This document shows, one piece after another, positions 11,633 to 19,293 of a stretch of DNA of 22,115 nucleotides. Each line of letters opens with the position of its first letter. The first letter of the stretch is position 1. Source of the DNA: a virus. A program made the position numbers and the translations under genes. The notes beneath the pieces were generated by a model that saw only the letters and a list, made by a program, of their open reading frames with translations, did not search any database and had not been told where the DNA came from. The stretch spans positions 1 through 22,115 of IMG/VR virus record IMGVR_UViG_3300009011_000059; one strand, 5' to 3'.

Positions 11633-12354
11633 AATCAGCAAACCAACTGATGGCTGCCATGCAGAACCGTCCGCCGGAGCTTCACGGTGGGCCGGTGGTG
11701 GTCTCCCTGGAGACTGCCGAGGTGGTGAACGACCTTTTCCGTCGGCTGCGCGGGATCTTCCCGGCCTGGCGCCAGGCGTGGCCATCCACCGAGGCCCTGG
11801 CCGCTGCCAAGGAGGAGTGGATCAAGGAGTTCGCCGCCGAGGGCATCCGCACGGTCGAGCAGATCGAGTTCGGCATCGAGAAGTGCCGCAAGCTCAAGAA
11901 GCCCTTTGCGCCGAGCGTGGGCGAGTTCATCGCCATGTGCCAGCCGACGCCTGAGGACTTTGGCATGCCGGCTCCGGCTGCTGCCTGGGTCGAGGCGCTG
12001 ATGGGCGTCTACAGCCATGAGGGCGTGAAGATCGCCGCCGTGGCCACCGGCCTGTTCGACCTGAGATCAGCTCAGCAGAACGACAAGGGACTGCAGGCGC
12101 GCTTCGACCGTGCCTACGAAATCGTGCTGCGCCGCGCCAAGGAAGGCCAGCCACTGGACGGCAAGATCGCCACGGGCATCGGTCACGACAGCCAGAAGAG
12201 CCAACTGGAGCTGGCCGACGAGTATGCAAGCCAACGCCAGGCCCGGTTGCTCGAAGTCCAGCAAATTCCCAGTGGTGCTTCCGCGTGCCGTGCGCACCTG
12301 CTGGCCAAGTTGAACATCAAGCGCGCCGGGCAGCCGGCCGGGGAGGGCGTATGA
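11629..12354 (+). CDS. P: Lambda P-like helicase loader
   Basis: A 241-residue protein with the lambda P signature in its first half: VNDLFRRLRGIFPAWRQAWP (33-52), EEWIKEFAAEGIRTVEQIEFGIEKCR (62-87) and KPFAPSVGEFIAMCQP (91-106), which parallels 'RPFLPSPGQFVAWC' of lambda P. The family takes host DnaB helicase to the O-origin complex. No phage helicase is seen next to it, which agrees with use of host DnaB. The second half is helical and less conserved. The start overlaps the O stop as ATGA, so the two initiator proteins are coupled. Confidence 0.87.
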   Translation: MKSANQLMAAMQNRPPELHGGPVVVSLETAEVVNDLFRRLRGIFPAWRQAWPSTEALAAAKEEWIKEFAAEGIRTVEQIEFGIEKCRKLKKPFAPSVGEFIAMCQPTPEDFGMPAPAAAWVEALMGVYSHEGVKIAAVATGLFDLRSAQQNDKGLQARFDRAYEIVLRRAKEGQPLDGKIATGIGHDSQKSQLELADEYASQRQARLLEVQQIPSGASACRAHLLAKLNIKRAGQPAGEGV

Positions 12355-12584
12355 CCGAACAACGAAAATTTCTGGGTCACCAGTACATCGCCCGTCGGGC
12401 CTGCGGAAAGGTTTCGGCCTGCTGCTGGGATGACAAGGGCCAGGAAAAGGACACCGCCAAGTTCGTAGCCAAGTGCGTGCGCCGCGGTGACACGGTGGAG
12501 CGGATTGAGCGCCACGAAGGTGATCCGCAGCTTGAGTGGATCTGCCGACCAGGTTGCAACGACTGCCGCAAGGAGAAGCACTGA
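12351..12584 (+). CDS. Cys-rich small phage protein, 77 aa
   Basis: The start at 12351 overlaps the stop of the P gene as ATGA, with GGGGAGG 4 nt upstream. Visible features are RRACGKVSACCWDDKG, KFVAKCVRRGDTVERIERHEGD and a terminal CRPGCNDCRKEKH. The six to seven Cys residues could hold a zinc ion. It is highly charged and probably cytoplasmic. No known family. Confidence 0.65.
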   Translation: MTEQRKFLGHQYIARRACGKVSACCWDDKGQEKDTAKFVAKCVRRGDTVERIERHEGDPQLEWICRPGCNDCRKEKH

Positions 12585-13027
12585 TGGACACCAACAAGAT
12601 GCGCGAGCAGTTCGAGGATTGGGCGAGCGGCCAGTTCGTCATGCCTGTCGAGGTGATCAAGGCGTGCCGGTATGAGCATACCTATGCCTACACAGTGCTG
12701 AACATTGCTTGGCGTGGCTGGGAGGCCTATCACGAGGTCGTAGTGCCGGAGGTCGAACGGCTGAGTCGGTGGCCAATCCAGCAGGTCGTGGGCGGCATCG
12801 CTGCCGCTGTGGCAAGCCACCTTGCGCAGGAAGCCAAAGGCTGTCTCGAAAAGGGCTTGGTAGAGCAGATCGAGCAGCTCAGGACCGAGCTTGGAGCTTT
12901 GGTGGCGGCTGTCAGCGATCTAGGCGGAAAGCACGACGAGCCGGGGTGGAGAAATTTATGGAGGGCGCGAGACAAAGCGCGCTCCGCTCTAGACGCGGCC
13001 ATGGCCAAGGAGGCAAGCCATGACTGA
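12584..13027 (+). CDS. Hypothetical phage protein, 147 aa
   Basis: Start ATG at 12584 shares bases with the upstream TGA; AGGAG lies about 8 nt before it. The N-terminal half has the layout FEDWASGQ ... Y-x-x-T ... AWRGWEAYHE. This F-x-x-W ... W-x-G-W-x-A pattern is common in small phage early proteins of unknown function. The second half is helical, with IEQLRTELGALVAAVSDLG and RARDKARSALDAAM, a possible coiled coil. It overlaps the NinB gene by 8 bases. Confidence 0.7.
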   Translation: MDTNKMREQFEDWASGQFVMPVEVIKACRYEHTYAYTVLNIAWRGWEAYHEVVVPEVERLSRWPIQQVVGGIAAAVASHLAQEAKGCLEKGLVEQIEQLRTELGALVAAVSDLGGKHDEPGWRNLWRARDKARSALDAAMAKEASHD

Positions 13028-13490
13028 GAAGATCAGCGTCAACAGCCAGGCCAAGCTGTCGGAGGCGATCACCATGATCACCCGGATGTTCCGCGACAAG
13101 AAGTTCGTCGTGGTCAGCATGCGCCCTGGCAAGGATCGCACCCTGGACCAGAACGCCCTGTGGTTCGCGATGTACGAGCGCATCGCCAAGTGCACCGAGA
13201 TGGGTGACATCGAGGACGTGCGCCGGTACTGCAAGCTGCACCTGGGCGTGCCGATCATGCGCGCCGGCTGCGCTGAGTTCCGCACCGGCTGGGCGGAGTC
13301 GTTCATCCACCTGGACTATGACGTGAAGCTGCGCCTGATGGGGCCATGCGCCATGTTCGGGCCGGATGGCTTCCCTGTCACTCGCCTATTCGACCGCGCG
13401 CAGGGTTGCCAGTACACCGACCGGATCGTCGAGGAGTTCGCGCCGCGGGGCGTGCACTTCGCTGACCTGCTTGGGGAGGAGGCGGCATGA
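13020..13490 (+). CDS. ninB: NinB-like recombination protein
   Basis: A 156-residue protein with VVVSMRPGKDRTLDQNALWFAMYERIA (about 30-56), which parallels the 'RSLDQNRKLWACLGDVS' core of lambda NinB (Orf), a single-strand DNA-binding recombination mediator. The rest (DVRRYCKLHLGVPI ... HLDYDVKLRLMG ... RGVHFADLLGEEAA) differs from lambda but keeps the length. It lies two genes upstream of NinG, as in the lambda nin region. It starts 8 bases inside the previous gene. Confidence 0.75.
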   Translation: MTEKISVNSQAKLSEAITMITRMFRDKKFVVVSMRPGKDRTLDQNALWFAMYERIAKCTEMGDIEDVRRYCKLHLGVPIMRAGCAEFRTGWAESFIHLDYDVKLRLMGPCAMFGPDGFPVTRLFDRAQGCQYTDRIVEEFAPRGVHFADLLGEEAA

Positions 13491-13801
13491 GCCATCAATT
13501 CAAACCGGGCGACCTTGTGGTCATCGTGGGGGCCAACTCGCTGACCCAGAACATCGGAAAGCACGGTGAGCTGCGCGAGTACGTCGTGCCAGGCGATATC
13601 TACTTGGCACCAAATGGTCGCATGTATCGGCAGGACGACGTCCCGTGCTGGACGATCAGTGGGGACGGCCTAGCGGCCGTGATCGACGGCGAGGCTGTGT
13701 ACTTCGATTTCGGGATTCATGAGCCCCGGCACCTCATGCTCCTGCGCGGCGACTCTGCCCCAGAGCAGGAGAAAGCTAAGGAGGCCGAGCCATGCGCGTA
13801 G
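13487..13801 (+). CDS. Hypothetical phage protein, 104 aa
   Basis: The start overlaps the NinB stop as ATGA, with GGAGG about 5 nt upstream. The N-terminus (HQFKPGDLVVIVGANSLTQNIGKHGEL) looks like an SH3/KOW-type barrel. It is followed by GRMYRQDDVPCWTIS and an acidic EQEKAKEAEP tail. The fold is inferred from the 'F-K-P-G-D-L-V-x-V' opening only. It sits between ninB and ninG. Confidence 0.7.
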   Translation: MSHQFKPGDLVVIVGANSLTQNIGKHGELREYVVPGDIYLAPNGRMYRQDDVPCWTISGDGLAAVIDGEAVYFDFGIHEPRHLMLLRGDSAPEQEKAKEAEPCA

Positions 13802-14394
13802 CCGAGATCAAGCCGAAGAAGTGCAAGGCACCAGGTTGCAGCCAGCGCTTCAAGCCGGCCATGATCACGCAGAAGGTGTGCAGCATCGCCTGTGCCAAGG
13901 CCATTGCCAAAGACCCGAAGCTGCAGAAGATCGCGGCCAAAGCCATCACCAAGCAGGCCCGGGAAGACCTCAAGGACCGCCGGGAGAAGCTGAAGACCCG
14001 CCGCGAGCACATGGCCGAGGCCCAGACCGCTTTCAATGCCTACATCCGCGAGCGAGACGCCGGCCTGCCGTGCATCAGCTGCGACTCAAAGCCGAGCGAC
14101 CACGACCTCATCACCGGCAGCCGCTGGGACGCCGGACATTACCGGTCGGTGGGCGCCTGCCCAGAGCTGCGGTTCGAGCCGCTCAACGTCCACCGCCAGT
14201 GCGTGAAGTGCAACCGGAACCTGTCGGGTAACGCGATCGAGTACCGCATCCGTCTGGTGAAGCGCATCGGCGCCGACCAGGTGGATTGGCTCGAAGGGCC
14301 TCATAAGCCCCAGCGCCTGACCATCGAAGACCTGCAGGCCATCAAGGCCCTGTACAGGCAGAAGCTCAAAGACCTAAGGAGGGCTGCAGCATGA
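13792..14394 (+). CDS. ninG: NinG/Rap recombination protein
   Basis: A 200-residue protein of the NinG family; lambda NinG (Rap) is a Holliday-junction/branch nuclease. The N-terminal zinc finger is visible as C11, C16, C30 and C34. A basic coiled coil follows (about 45-75), then the nuclease-type half with C94-x2-C97, H116 (WDAGHYRSVG), H134 and C137-x2-C140 (HRQCVKCNRNLSGN). These match the usual NinG layout. AAGGAGG lies 7 nt before the start, which is inside the end of the upstream gene. Confidence 0.92.
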   Translation: MRVAEIKPKKCKAPGCSQRFKPAMITQKVCSIACAKAIAKDPKLQKIAAKAITKQAREDLKDRREKLKTRREHMAEAQTAFNAYIRERDAGLPCISCDSKPSDHDLITGSRWDAGHYRSVGACPELRFEPLNVHRQCVKCNRNLSGNAIEYRIRLVKRIGADQVDWLEGPHKPQRLTIEDLQAIKALYRQKLKDLRRAAA

Positions 14395-14537
14395 CACCTG
14401 CATGGGGATACCTGATTTTGGCCACCCTCATGGTGGTGGGTGGTGTGGCGTTGTCCTGGGCGGGCGCAGTGCGCCGCAAGCGCAGCTACGAAGAATTCAT
14501 TTTGAGAAAGGCCAAGCGGGCAGGGGGCAAGCAATGA
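14391..14537 (+). CDS. Small single-pass membrane protein, 48 aa
   Basis: The start overlaps the ninG stop as ATGA, with GGAGG 8 nt upstream. The stop overlaps the next start in the same way. Residues 4-25 (AWGYLILATLMVVGGVALSW) form a membrane helix, followed by a basic cytoplasmic tail (RRKRSYEEFILRKAKRAGG). The positive-inside rule predicts the C-terminus in the cytoplasm. Tight coupling on both sides makes it a real gene. Function unknown. Confidence 0.75.
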   Translation: MTPAWGYLILATLMVVGGVALSWAGAVRRKRSYEEFILRKAKRAGGKQ

Positions 14538-15223
14538 AGTATCAGAGCGTTTTGGCGGCAGTAGTGCGTGCCCTCGCGGCAGAAACCATGAGCGGGGTGG
14601 GCGGCGGCGACTTCGAGCCGAAGGTCCAGGCCTCGAAGCTGAAGGGGGAGATCACCGGGAAGGATGCGGCGATGCTGGTGGACTGCTGGGTGCACGCCCG
14701 CCTGCACAGCAAGCTGATCCCGCGGCACTGGAATGCACTCACGGCCAGGTTCTCGACCCACAAGGCCAAGAAGGTGGATGCGATCGGCAAGCTGGTGCCG
14801 CTGATCGCGACTCAGGCGCCAAACCTGTTCCGGTACAAGGCAGTCACCGCCTGGGCCATCCCGCCGGTGAAGAGCGTGCAGGCGCAGTCGGGGCATGAGG
14901 TGGCCAGCCGGGCTGCCCGCGAGCGCGCAGAGTTCGATTCGCTGCACGCTGGCGTGGTCCAACACCTGGCTGGCGGCGAGATGCCGGAGGACGCCGGTCA
15001 GGCGCGCCGTGAGCAATACGTGAAGCGCTCCACCGACATGATCGTGCTCCCTGCCGAGTTCTACGACATCAACACATGGGATGGCCAGGGCCTGAACCGG
15101 ACCACGTACTGGCGCTGGAAGAAGGCCATCGAGAAGGTGCTGGACGAGATGGTGGCAGAGGCGCTGGTCGCTTCTGGCAAGATACTTCAGGAAGAAGGCG
15201 TTTTGCTGGCAGATGCCGCTTGA
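14534..15223 (+). CDS. Q-like late antiterminator (putative)
   Basis: A 229-residue protein (MKYQSVLAAVVRALAAETMSG...). The N-terminal half has KDAAMLVDCWVHARLHSKLIPRHWNALTARFSTH. The C-terminal third (YDINTWDGQGLNRTTYWRWKKAIEKVLDEMVAEAL) looks like a DNA-binding helical module. I associate this with proteins annotated as antitermination Q in Pseudomonas phages; the primary sequence gives no invariant motif to prove it. Place supports it strongly: it is the last rightward early gene and its stop codon lies inside the -35 box of the late promoter. It would let RNA polymerase pass the two terminators at 15572-15645. Confidence 0.65.
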   Translation: MKYQSVLAAVVRALAAETMSGVGGGDFEPKVQASKLKGEITGKDAAMLVDCWVHARLHSKLIPRHWNALTARFSTHKAKKVDAIGKLVPLIATQAPNLFRYKAVTAWAIPPVKSVQAQSGHEVASRAARERAEFDSLHAGVVQHLAGGEMPEDAGQARREQYVKRSTDMIVLPAEFYDINTWDGQGLNRTTYWRWKKAIEKVLDEMVAEALVASGKILQEEGVLLADAA

Positions 15224-15248
15224 CATCCGTGCAACGGTGCAACAAAAT
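15220..15248 (+). promoter_or_regulatory. Late promoter PR' with candidate Q-binding direct repeats
   Basis: TTGACA (15220-15225), 17-nt spacer and CAAAAT (15243-15248). In and at the end of the spacer GTGCAAC occurs twice (15229-15235 and 15237-15243), 8 bases apart. In lambdoid phages the Q-binding element lies between -35 and -10. Transcription should start near 15255. Confidence 0.7.
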
Positions 15249-15571
15249 TCCTGCATCCTGTCATTCCTGCGCGTGTTGAGGAGTGGCGAAAGGCTTCGGG
15301 GGGCAAACGGTTCGATTCCGGCAGCTCTCACAGCTACCCAGATGGCATTGCTGTTTGTTATGGCGGTCTTCATGGCCGTGCTTTCCACAACACCAGAAGT
15401 GCTGACCGCGACAGTTATTTCGCTCGCGGATGAGGGTAGTAAGATGACCGAGATCCCAAGCTTCACCATGCTGTTTTTCAAGCCTGTTGCAATCGTGGTA
15501 TCCGCCATCTGGTGTAGCTGCATCGCTGCTGGTGCAGTTCCCCGCTCCATTTGAGGCCAACGGCCTCCGCA
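15249..15571 (+). ncRNA. Predicted short transcript between PR' and tR'
   Basis: Without antitermination, PR' would give an RNA of about 320 to 390 nt ending at the tandem terminators, the equivalent of lambda 6S RNA. Apart from the weak frame at 15342-15554 it holds no gene with a ribosome site. Confidence 0.45.
15342..15554 (+). CDS. Doubtful small membrane protein, 70 aa
   Basis: The frame would encode two hydrophobic segments, about 2-15 (ALLFVMAVFMAVLS) and about 45-66 (LFFKPVAIVVSAIWCSCIAAGA), joined by a polar loop. There is no Shine-Dalgarno sequence before this ATG or the nearby in-frame ATG at 15360. The membrane-like composition is the only support. It lies inside the short PR' transcript, so it would be expressed even before the antiterminator acts, if it is translated at all. 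Confidence 0.3.
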   Translation: MALLFVMAVFMAVLSTTPEVLTATVISLADEGSKMTEIPSFTMLFFKPVAIVVSAIWCSCIAAGAVPRSI

Positions 15572-15597
15572 AACCCGGCCACCGTGCCGGGTTTTTT
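15572..15597 (+). terminator. Late-region terminator tR'1
   Basis: AACCCGGC (15572-15579) pairs with GCCGGGTT (15586-15593) around CACCGT and runs into six T. A further hairpin without a T-tract (GAGGCC/GGCCTC, 15553-15567) lies just before it. Confidence 0.92.
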
Positions 15598-15621
15598 ATT
15601 GCCTGAAGAGGGCCTCAAGAG

Positions 15622-15645
15622 TCCCGGCCAAGCGCCGGGATTTTT
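15622..15645 (+). terminator. Late-region terminator tR'2
   Basis: TCCCGGC (15622-15628) pairs with GCCGGGA (15634-15640) around CAAGC, followed by five T. With the preceding terminator it makes a tandem stop for rightward transcription. Confidence 0.9.
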
Positions 15646-15867
15646 GTTCCAGCAAGAAACGCAACTGCAGCCAGGGCAGGCCCTCATGGGACAGCCTGGA
15701 CACTGCTAGCCGGTAGTGTGGTGATACGGAAAAACACCGGCAGCCCGCGCATCCATTCCCTCACTGTGCTGATGGATGGCGCGAGACTTGACCGGCGAGA
15801 CTGGTGCATCAGGGTGCCAGCGCTGGAAGGGTCTTCGGCGGACAGGTGGGGAAAGACCCACGCATAT
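15646..15867. other. Gene-free stretch between tR' and hicB
   Basis: Only antisense or shadow frames without ribosome sites are seen. GCCGGT near 15710 and ACCGGC near 15737 form a loose inverted repeat downstream of hicB. It lacks the shape of a strong terminator. Confidence 0.4.
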
Positions 15868-16290
15868 TCACACCGGCTCGACAGACACCACCAGGCGTTT
15901 GCCAAGAGCGGCCAGGGCGATCTCAACCTGCTCGATCTTCGAGCTGTGTTCGAAGTCGAGAAGGCGATCAACTTTGGTTTGCGCGGCGCCCAGCGTCCGG
16001 CACAGATCTGCCTTCCGCATGCCCTTTTCCCGCATGGCGTTCCACAGAGCGATCTTCGCGTTCACCAGGGCGGACAGCCGAATAACGCGCTGGCCCTCTT
16101 TTGCTGGCGATGCAAGCGGGATCGGTCGCAGCTGATCGACATAGATCGACAGAGCGACCTCCAGCCCCTCAGCAGCATGGCGCAACAGCTCTTCGAGCGT
16201 ATCGCCCGCGCTGTGCGCCTCTGGGATGTCGTCACACGATGACCAGAAAGACCCGGCCTCTTCGTTGACGTTGATTGCATAGTCGAACAT
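15868..16290 (-). CDS. hicB: HicB antitoxin
   Basis: A 140-residue antitoxin. Residues 1-50 have the HicB partial RNase-H-like fold (FDYAINVNEEAGSFWSSCDDIPEAHSAGDTLEELLRHAAEGLEVAL). Residues 76-132 form a C-terminal HTH (AKIALWNAMREKGMRKADLCRTLGAAQTKVDRLLD). It should bind and block HicA and repress the hicAB promoter. GAGG lies 7 nt before the start. It is the second gene of a leftward two-gene operon, 45 bases after hicA, and stands against the surrounding rightward late genes, the usual sign of an independently acquired cassette. Confidence 0.92.
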   Translation of the reverse strand: MFDYAINVNEEAGSFWSSCDDIPEAHSAGDTLEELLRHAAEGLEVALSIYVDQLRPIPLASPAKEGQRVIRLSALVNAKIALWNAMREKGMRKADLCRTLGAAQTKVDRLLDFEHSSKIEQVEIALAALGKRLVVSVEPV

Positions 16291-16335
16291 GGCATTACCT
16301 CAGGGCAGATGATTTCGAGCTCAAAGGGTGGAGCC

Positions 16336-16521
16336 TCAATCCTTGAGGCCCAGTTGTTTGATGATTGCCTTCCTAGTCCCTTCGGCCATCTCCTTGGCCC
16401 CGTGGTTGGGAAGGGTTGTCTGTTTGCCGTTGAAGTAGAGTTTGAAGTGACTTCCCTTTGCCGTCTTCGAAACCTCTACCCCTCTTGCCAACAGCCACCG
16501 CTTGAACTCGTTACATTTCAT
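16336..16521 (-). CDS. hicA: HicA mRNA interferase toxin
   Basis: A 61-residue toxin with the double-stranded RNA-binding-like HicA fold. The pattern LLARGVEVSKTAKGSHFKL, with catalytic His25, followed by LPNHGAKEMAEGTRKAIIKQLGL, is characteristic. HicA cleaves mRNA independently of ribosomes and is neutralised by HicB. Length and motif order are complete, so it should be active. GGAGG lies 6 nt before the start. The gene begins downstream of its own palindromic promoter. In a prophage it could stabilise the element or act in phage defence. Confidence 0.93.
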   Translation of the reverse strand: MKCNEFKRWLLARGVEVSKTAKGSHFKLYFNGKQTTLPNHGAKEMAEGTRKAIIKQLGLKD

Positions 16522-16550
16522 CTGCCCTCCGTTGTGTGGTTGATGGGCTC

Positions 16551-16578
16551 AGTATACACCATAAGTGGTGTATAACAA
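16551..16578 (-). promoter_or_regulatory. hicAB promoter with palindromic operator
   Basis: On the minus strand TTGTTA (16578-16573), a 16-nt spacer and TATACT (16556-16551) form the promoter. TATACACC (16553-16560) and GGTGTATA (16567-16574) are perfect 8-bp inverted arms 6 nt apart covering it, the expected autoregulatory HicB site. A second weaker palindrome ACAT-N5-ATGT lies at 16580-16592. Confidence 0.8.
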
Positions 16579-16615
16579 CACATTTATGATGTATTTATAG
16601 GTTCAGGGATACCAT

Positions 16616-16927
16616 ATGGCCGAACCAGCAAGCACGACTGCCGGCGTCCTGCTGGTGAAGTACGGCGTGATCATTGGCGGCTTTGCGGGAGCGATCCTTT
16701 CGCTGACCTTCTTGCGCGGCCTCACCCGGGGCCAGGCGGTCGCAGCCTTCTTCACCGGCTTCACCTCGGCAGTTTTCTGCACACCGTTGGCAATCAGTTT
16801 CTTCAAGCTTGAAGCCGGCGGAGAAACCCAATACGGCGTGGCCTTTCTGATAGGCCTTCTGGCAATGAACATCATCCCGGTGCTTAAGTCGCTCGTGGGT
16901 CAGTTCGGAGCTAAGGGAGCTACCTGA
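16616..16927 (+). CDS. Holin-type membrane protein, three helices, 103 aa
   Basis: Three hydrophobic segments are visible at about 9-33 (GVLLVKYGVIIGGFAGAILSL), 40-62 (AVAAFFTGFTSAVFCTPLAI) and 72-93 (YGVAFLIGLLAMNIIPVL), with short charged turns. Size, topology and place at the start of the late operon fit a class I holin, which makes the lethal membrane hole at lysis. AGGGA lies about 6 nt before the start. No endolysin follows, so the lysis role is inferred, not proven. Confidence 0.7.
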   Translation: MAEPASTTAGVLLVKYGVIIGGFAGAILSLTFLRGLTRGQAVAAFFTGFTSAVFCTPLAISFFKLEAGGETQYGVAFLIGLLAMNIIPVLKSLVGQFGAKGAT

Positions 16928-17196
16928 TGAGCTCGACCCTGATTTCAGTTCTGATCGGCGCCAATGCCTTCCTGAGCGTGCTGGTGGTGATCGCGGCGTG
17001 CGATTACCTGCGGCGCATCCGCCCCATGGATCATCCGCTGCTGGCCGTTGCGTTCTACCTGGTGGCCATTGGGGCGTTCGGCGCGTTTGTCCTGGCCATG
17101 AACGGCCATGTGCCCACTGTCTACGGCGTGGTGATGAAGTTCGGCATTGTGCTGTACGCCCTTGCTCGCCGCTGCCATGTGTTCCAGCCGGGGTAG
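16927..17196 (+). CDS. Small membrane protein, possible second holin/antiholin, 89 aa
   Basis: The start shares bases with the stop of the preceding gene (TGATG), so both are coupled. Three hydrophobic segments occur at about 4-26, 37-58 and 64-81. The first is followed by YLRRIRPMDHPLL, a motif I know from uncharacterised Pseudomonas phage proteins beside holins. The pair could act as holin and antiholin, as two-component holins do elsewhere. This rests on position and topology. Confidence 0.7.
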   Translation: MSSTLISVLIGANAFLSVLVVIAACDYLRRIRPMDHPLLAVAFYLVAIGAFGAFVLAMNGHVPTVYGVVMKFGIVLYALARRCHVFQPG

Positions 17197-17448
17197 GGCG
17201 CCACACAACCGGGCGGCATCGCTGAGGCGGTTAGCGCGTCCGCAACCACTCATCTGCGACATCACCCATGGTGGATGGGGTGTCACTCTGAAACGCCTGA
17301 GGAACATAGCGGTACGCAGACTTATCTGCTTCCTGTAAGCCGATATCCATCAGCGCTTATTATCAATTCTGATGATTTGCCGCTCCCATATTACATCTAA
17401 TTCGTCAGGCTAGGCTGAATATCGGCTTGGCTACCATGAGGACACTCC
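17197..17448. other. Gene-free leader of the tailspike-like gene
   Basis: The GC content drops here. A perfect 10-bp inverted repeat AAGCCGATAT/ATATCGGCTT lies at 17337-17346 and 17419-17428, flanking 72 AT-rich bases that probably hold the promoter; no box pair could be chosen with confidence. No endolysin or spanin frame is present. Confidence 0.5.
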
Positions 17449-19281
17449 ATGACTAACGCGATCAACATCTGGGACTATGCCCATCTCGTCACATCAAAGC
17501 CGAACATCGCTGACCCGAATACCTGGAACTGGACCCCAGCCGTAGCCGAGGCTGTACGTGTCGGCGGTGAAATTGAGTTCACTGGCAACCAGACGTACAT
17601 AATCAGCTCTGTGCAGATCCTCGCCAACTGCCGCATTCGCTTCCAAGTAGGCACGGTCATCCAGCGATTGGCCAACTTCGATGGCGAGGGTACATCCTAT
17701 TGGTCGAACGGCGCTGCCGTGTTTGAATTTGGTGCCCCAGGCCTGAATGTCGAGTTCTTGGGGCAATGGACCTACGATGGCAACGAAGCCTCCATGATCA
17801 AGAAGGAGCCTACAGGTTTCTTTGTAAAGTGCATGCCTAAGTCCTTGGATCCTCAAAATGATACTAAGCTGAAAATTTCGGGCGGCACTTTCCGTAACGG
17901 TACCTCCGGCTACCTCTGCCTAAGAGGTACTGACTTGGCTCGCCAGTTCAACACCTTGGTTTCAGTCGTTGATTGCTTCTTCCACGCCACACGCCACGGT
18001 ACCGGCCGCGATGATCCAAACACGCAAACTGCACTTGGTTATTCGCCGAACTACATTTTGTGTGCCGACTATGTTCAACTGAGTTGCCATAATTTCTGGG
18101 CCGACTTCGAAAAGCCAATCAGTACAGGGAAGTATTCGGTAACTGCGATACTTGGCACCTACGTCGGGCGGGATCCACTGACATCCGGCCAGTGTTCCAT
18201 TACCTTGACCGGTCGGACTAACTTGCGGCGCATGGGGCGCGGTGGGCCTGGTTACGATGGTAGCTGGACAACTGCACTAAATGGTATCGGCTGCATCGAT
18301 GTTTACGGTAATGGAGAGAACCTCTTCGTTGAAGATGTCCGTGCAATCGATTGCTACAGCATCCCATTGCGTGGCAAGTCCTCGCTGAAGGAATTCACGG
18401 CGCTCAAGGGTCGTTTCGAAAACTGCGTAGGCGGTATCAACATTTCTCCATCGTCCACTGGTCCAGTTCGTTGTACCGTGTCGATTGGGCAGATCCGGAC
18501 TATTGATTGCAATATTCCAGTGATCGAAGTGACTGGTTCTACTCCGGCTGAGTCAGTCCCCATGGCTACTATCGAATCCGTGCACTGTACTAACTCGAAA
18601 GGTCAAGATAACCAGGCAAACGCCGGTGTAAACCTCACCGGTGTTGTGCGTCTTCGTAACATCGAGGTTTGTACAGTAGAGGCCGTCTACTCAGATAAGA
18701 GCGATGAATACGGCATTTCGTGCACCAGCATTCAGGACTTGACCATCGCCAAGGCGCGAATCAAGAACTGCGGCCGTATTGGAGTACACGTTACGGGTTG
18801 CACCGACGTCAACATCACCGCAAACGTCGAGGCTTGTGGCGGTGAGGGTATCAACCTCTCCTACTGTACCGGCAAAGTGCGGGTTGCCCGTTGCGTAACT
18901 AAAAACACTGTGAACTACGGCATTTTTGCCAACACCGCATCAGCACAAGAAATTGTGATGGAGGAGAATACTGTTTCGGAGGTTTCGGGCAATAGCCGAG
19001 GCTTCTACGCAGCAGGTGTATTAAACCGGATTCACGGCAACATTGTGGGAGCTGGCGTAACCACCCCGTATGTCTCGGCAGGCACTTCGCGCAACCTGTC
19101 CAGTGAAAACAGCTGGGAGCCTGCTGAGTTCTGGGGACCCGGTGTTGCTCCGTCAGTTGGCACCTACAAGCGTGGAGACCGCATTAGGAACGTCGCCCCT
19201 ACTGGGGTAGCAGGTTCTGTGCGTGAACAGACTTGTACCGCGGCAGGCACGCCTGGTACCTGGGCACCTACCAACTTCTAG
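17449..19281 (+). CDS. Beta-helix tailspike-like / polysaccharide-active protein
   Basis: A 610-residue protein. From about 35 to 540 it shows repeating short beta turns of a right-handed parallel beta-helix (TYIISSVQI, LKISGGTFRNGTSG, LFVEDVRAIDCYS, DVNITANVEACGGEGINLSYC), as in pectate lyases and phage tailspikes that bind or cut cell-surface polysaccharide. The C-terminus (GPGVAPSVGTYKRGDRIRN ... CTAAGTPGTWAPTNF) is like the end of other phage spikes. No signal peptide and no obvious virion-attachment domain are seen at the N-terminus. GAGG lies 7 nt upstream. It lies before the terminase, far from the usual tail position, and ends in its own terminator, so it looks like an inserted moron. 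Confidence 0.78.
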   Translation: MTNAINIWDYAHLVTSKPNIADPNTWNWTPAVAEAVRVGGEIEFTGNQTYIISSVQILANCRIRFQVGTVIQRLANFDGEGTSYWSNGAAVFEFGAPGLNVEFLGQWTYDGNEASMIKKEPTGFFVKCMPKSLDPQNDTKLKISGGTFRNGTSGYLCLRGTDLARQFNTLVSVVDCFFHATRHGTGRDDPNTQTALGYSPNYILCADYVQLSCHNFWADFEKPISTGKYSVTAILGTYVGRDPLTSGQCSITLTGRTNLRRMGRGGPGYDGSWTTALNGIGCIDVYGNGENLFVEDVRAIDCYSIPLRGKSSLKEFTALKGRFENCVGGINISPSSTGPVRCTVSIGQIRTIDCNIPVIEVTGSTPAESVPMATIESVHCTNSKGQDNQANAGVNLTGVVRLRNIEVCTVEAVYSDKSDEYGISCTSIQDLTIAKARIKNCGRIGVHVTGCTDVNITANVEACGGEGINLSYCTGKVRVARCVTKNTVNYGIFANTASAQEIVMEENTVSEVSGNSRGFYAAGVLNRIHGNIVGAGVTTPYVSAGTSRNLSSENSWEPAEFWGPGVAPSVGTYKRGDRIRNVAPTGVAGSVREQTCTAAGTPGTWAPTNF

Positions 19282-19293
19282 TCTGATTCATTG

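Noticed and set aside
15301-15335. tRNA-like GGTTCGATTCC (T-loop motif) after the Q-like gene
   Set aside because: Only 3 of 5 T-stem pairs form and no matching 5' acceptor or D-arm exists upstream at the right distance, so no tRNA or tRNA-end attachment site is supported.
14486-15550. Long minus-strand frame (354 codons) opposite the Q-like gene
   Set aside because: It is antisense to a gene with good start signals, and is rich in His/Leu/Arg as expected of a GC-rich shadow frame; no ribosome site was found.
15718-16242. Plus-strand frame of 174 codons opposite hicB
   Set aside because: hicB has complete domains and a ribosome site; the plus frame has none and no recognisable domain.
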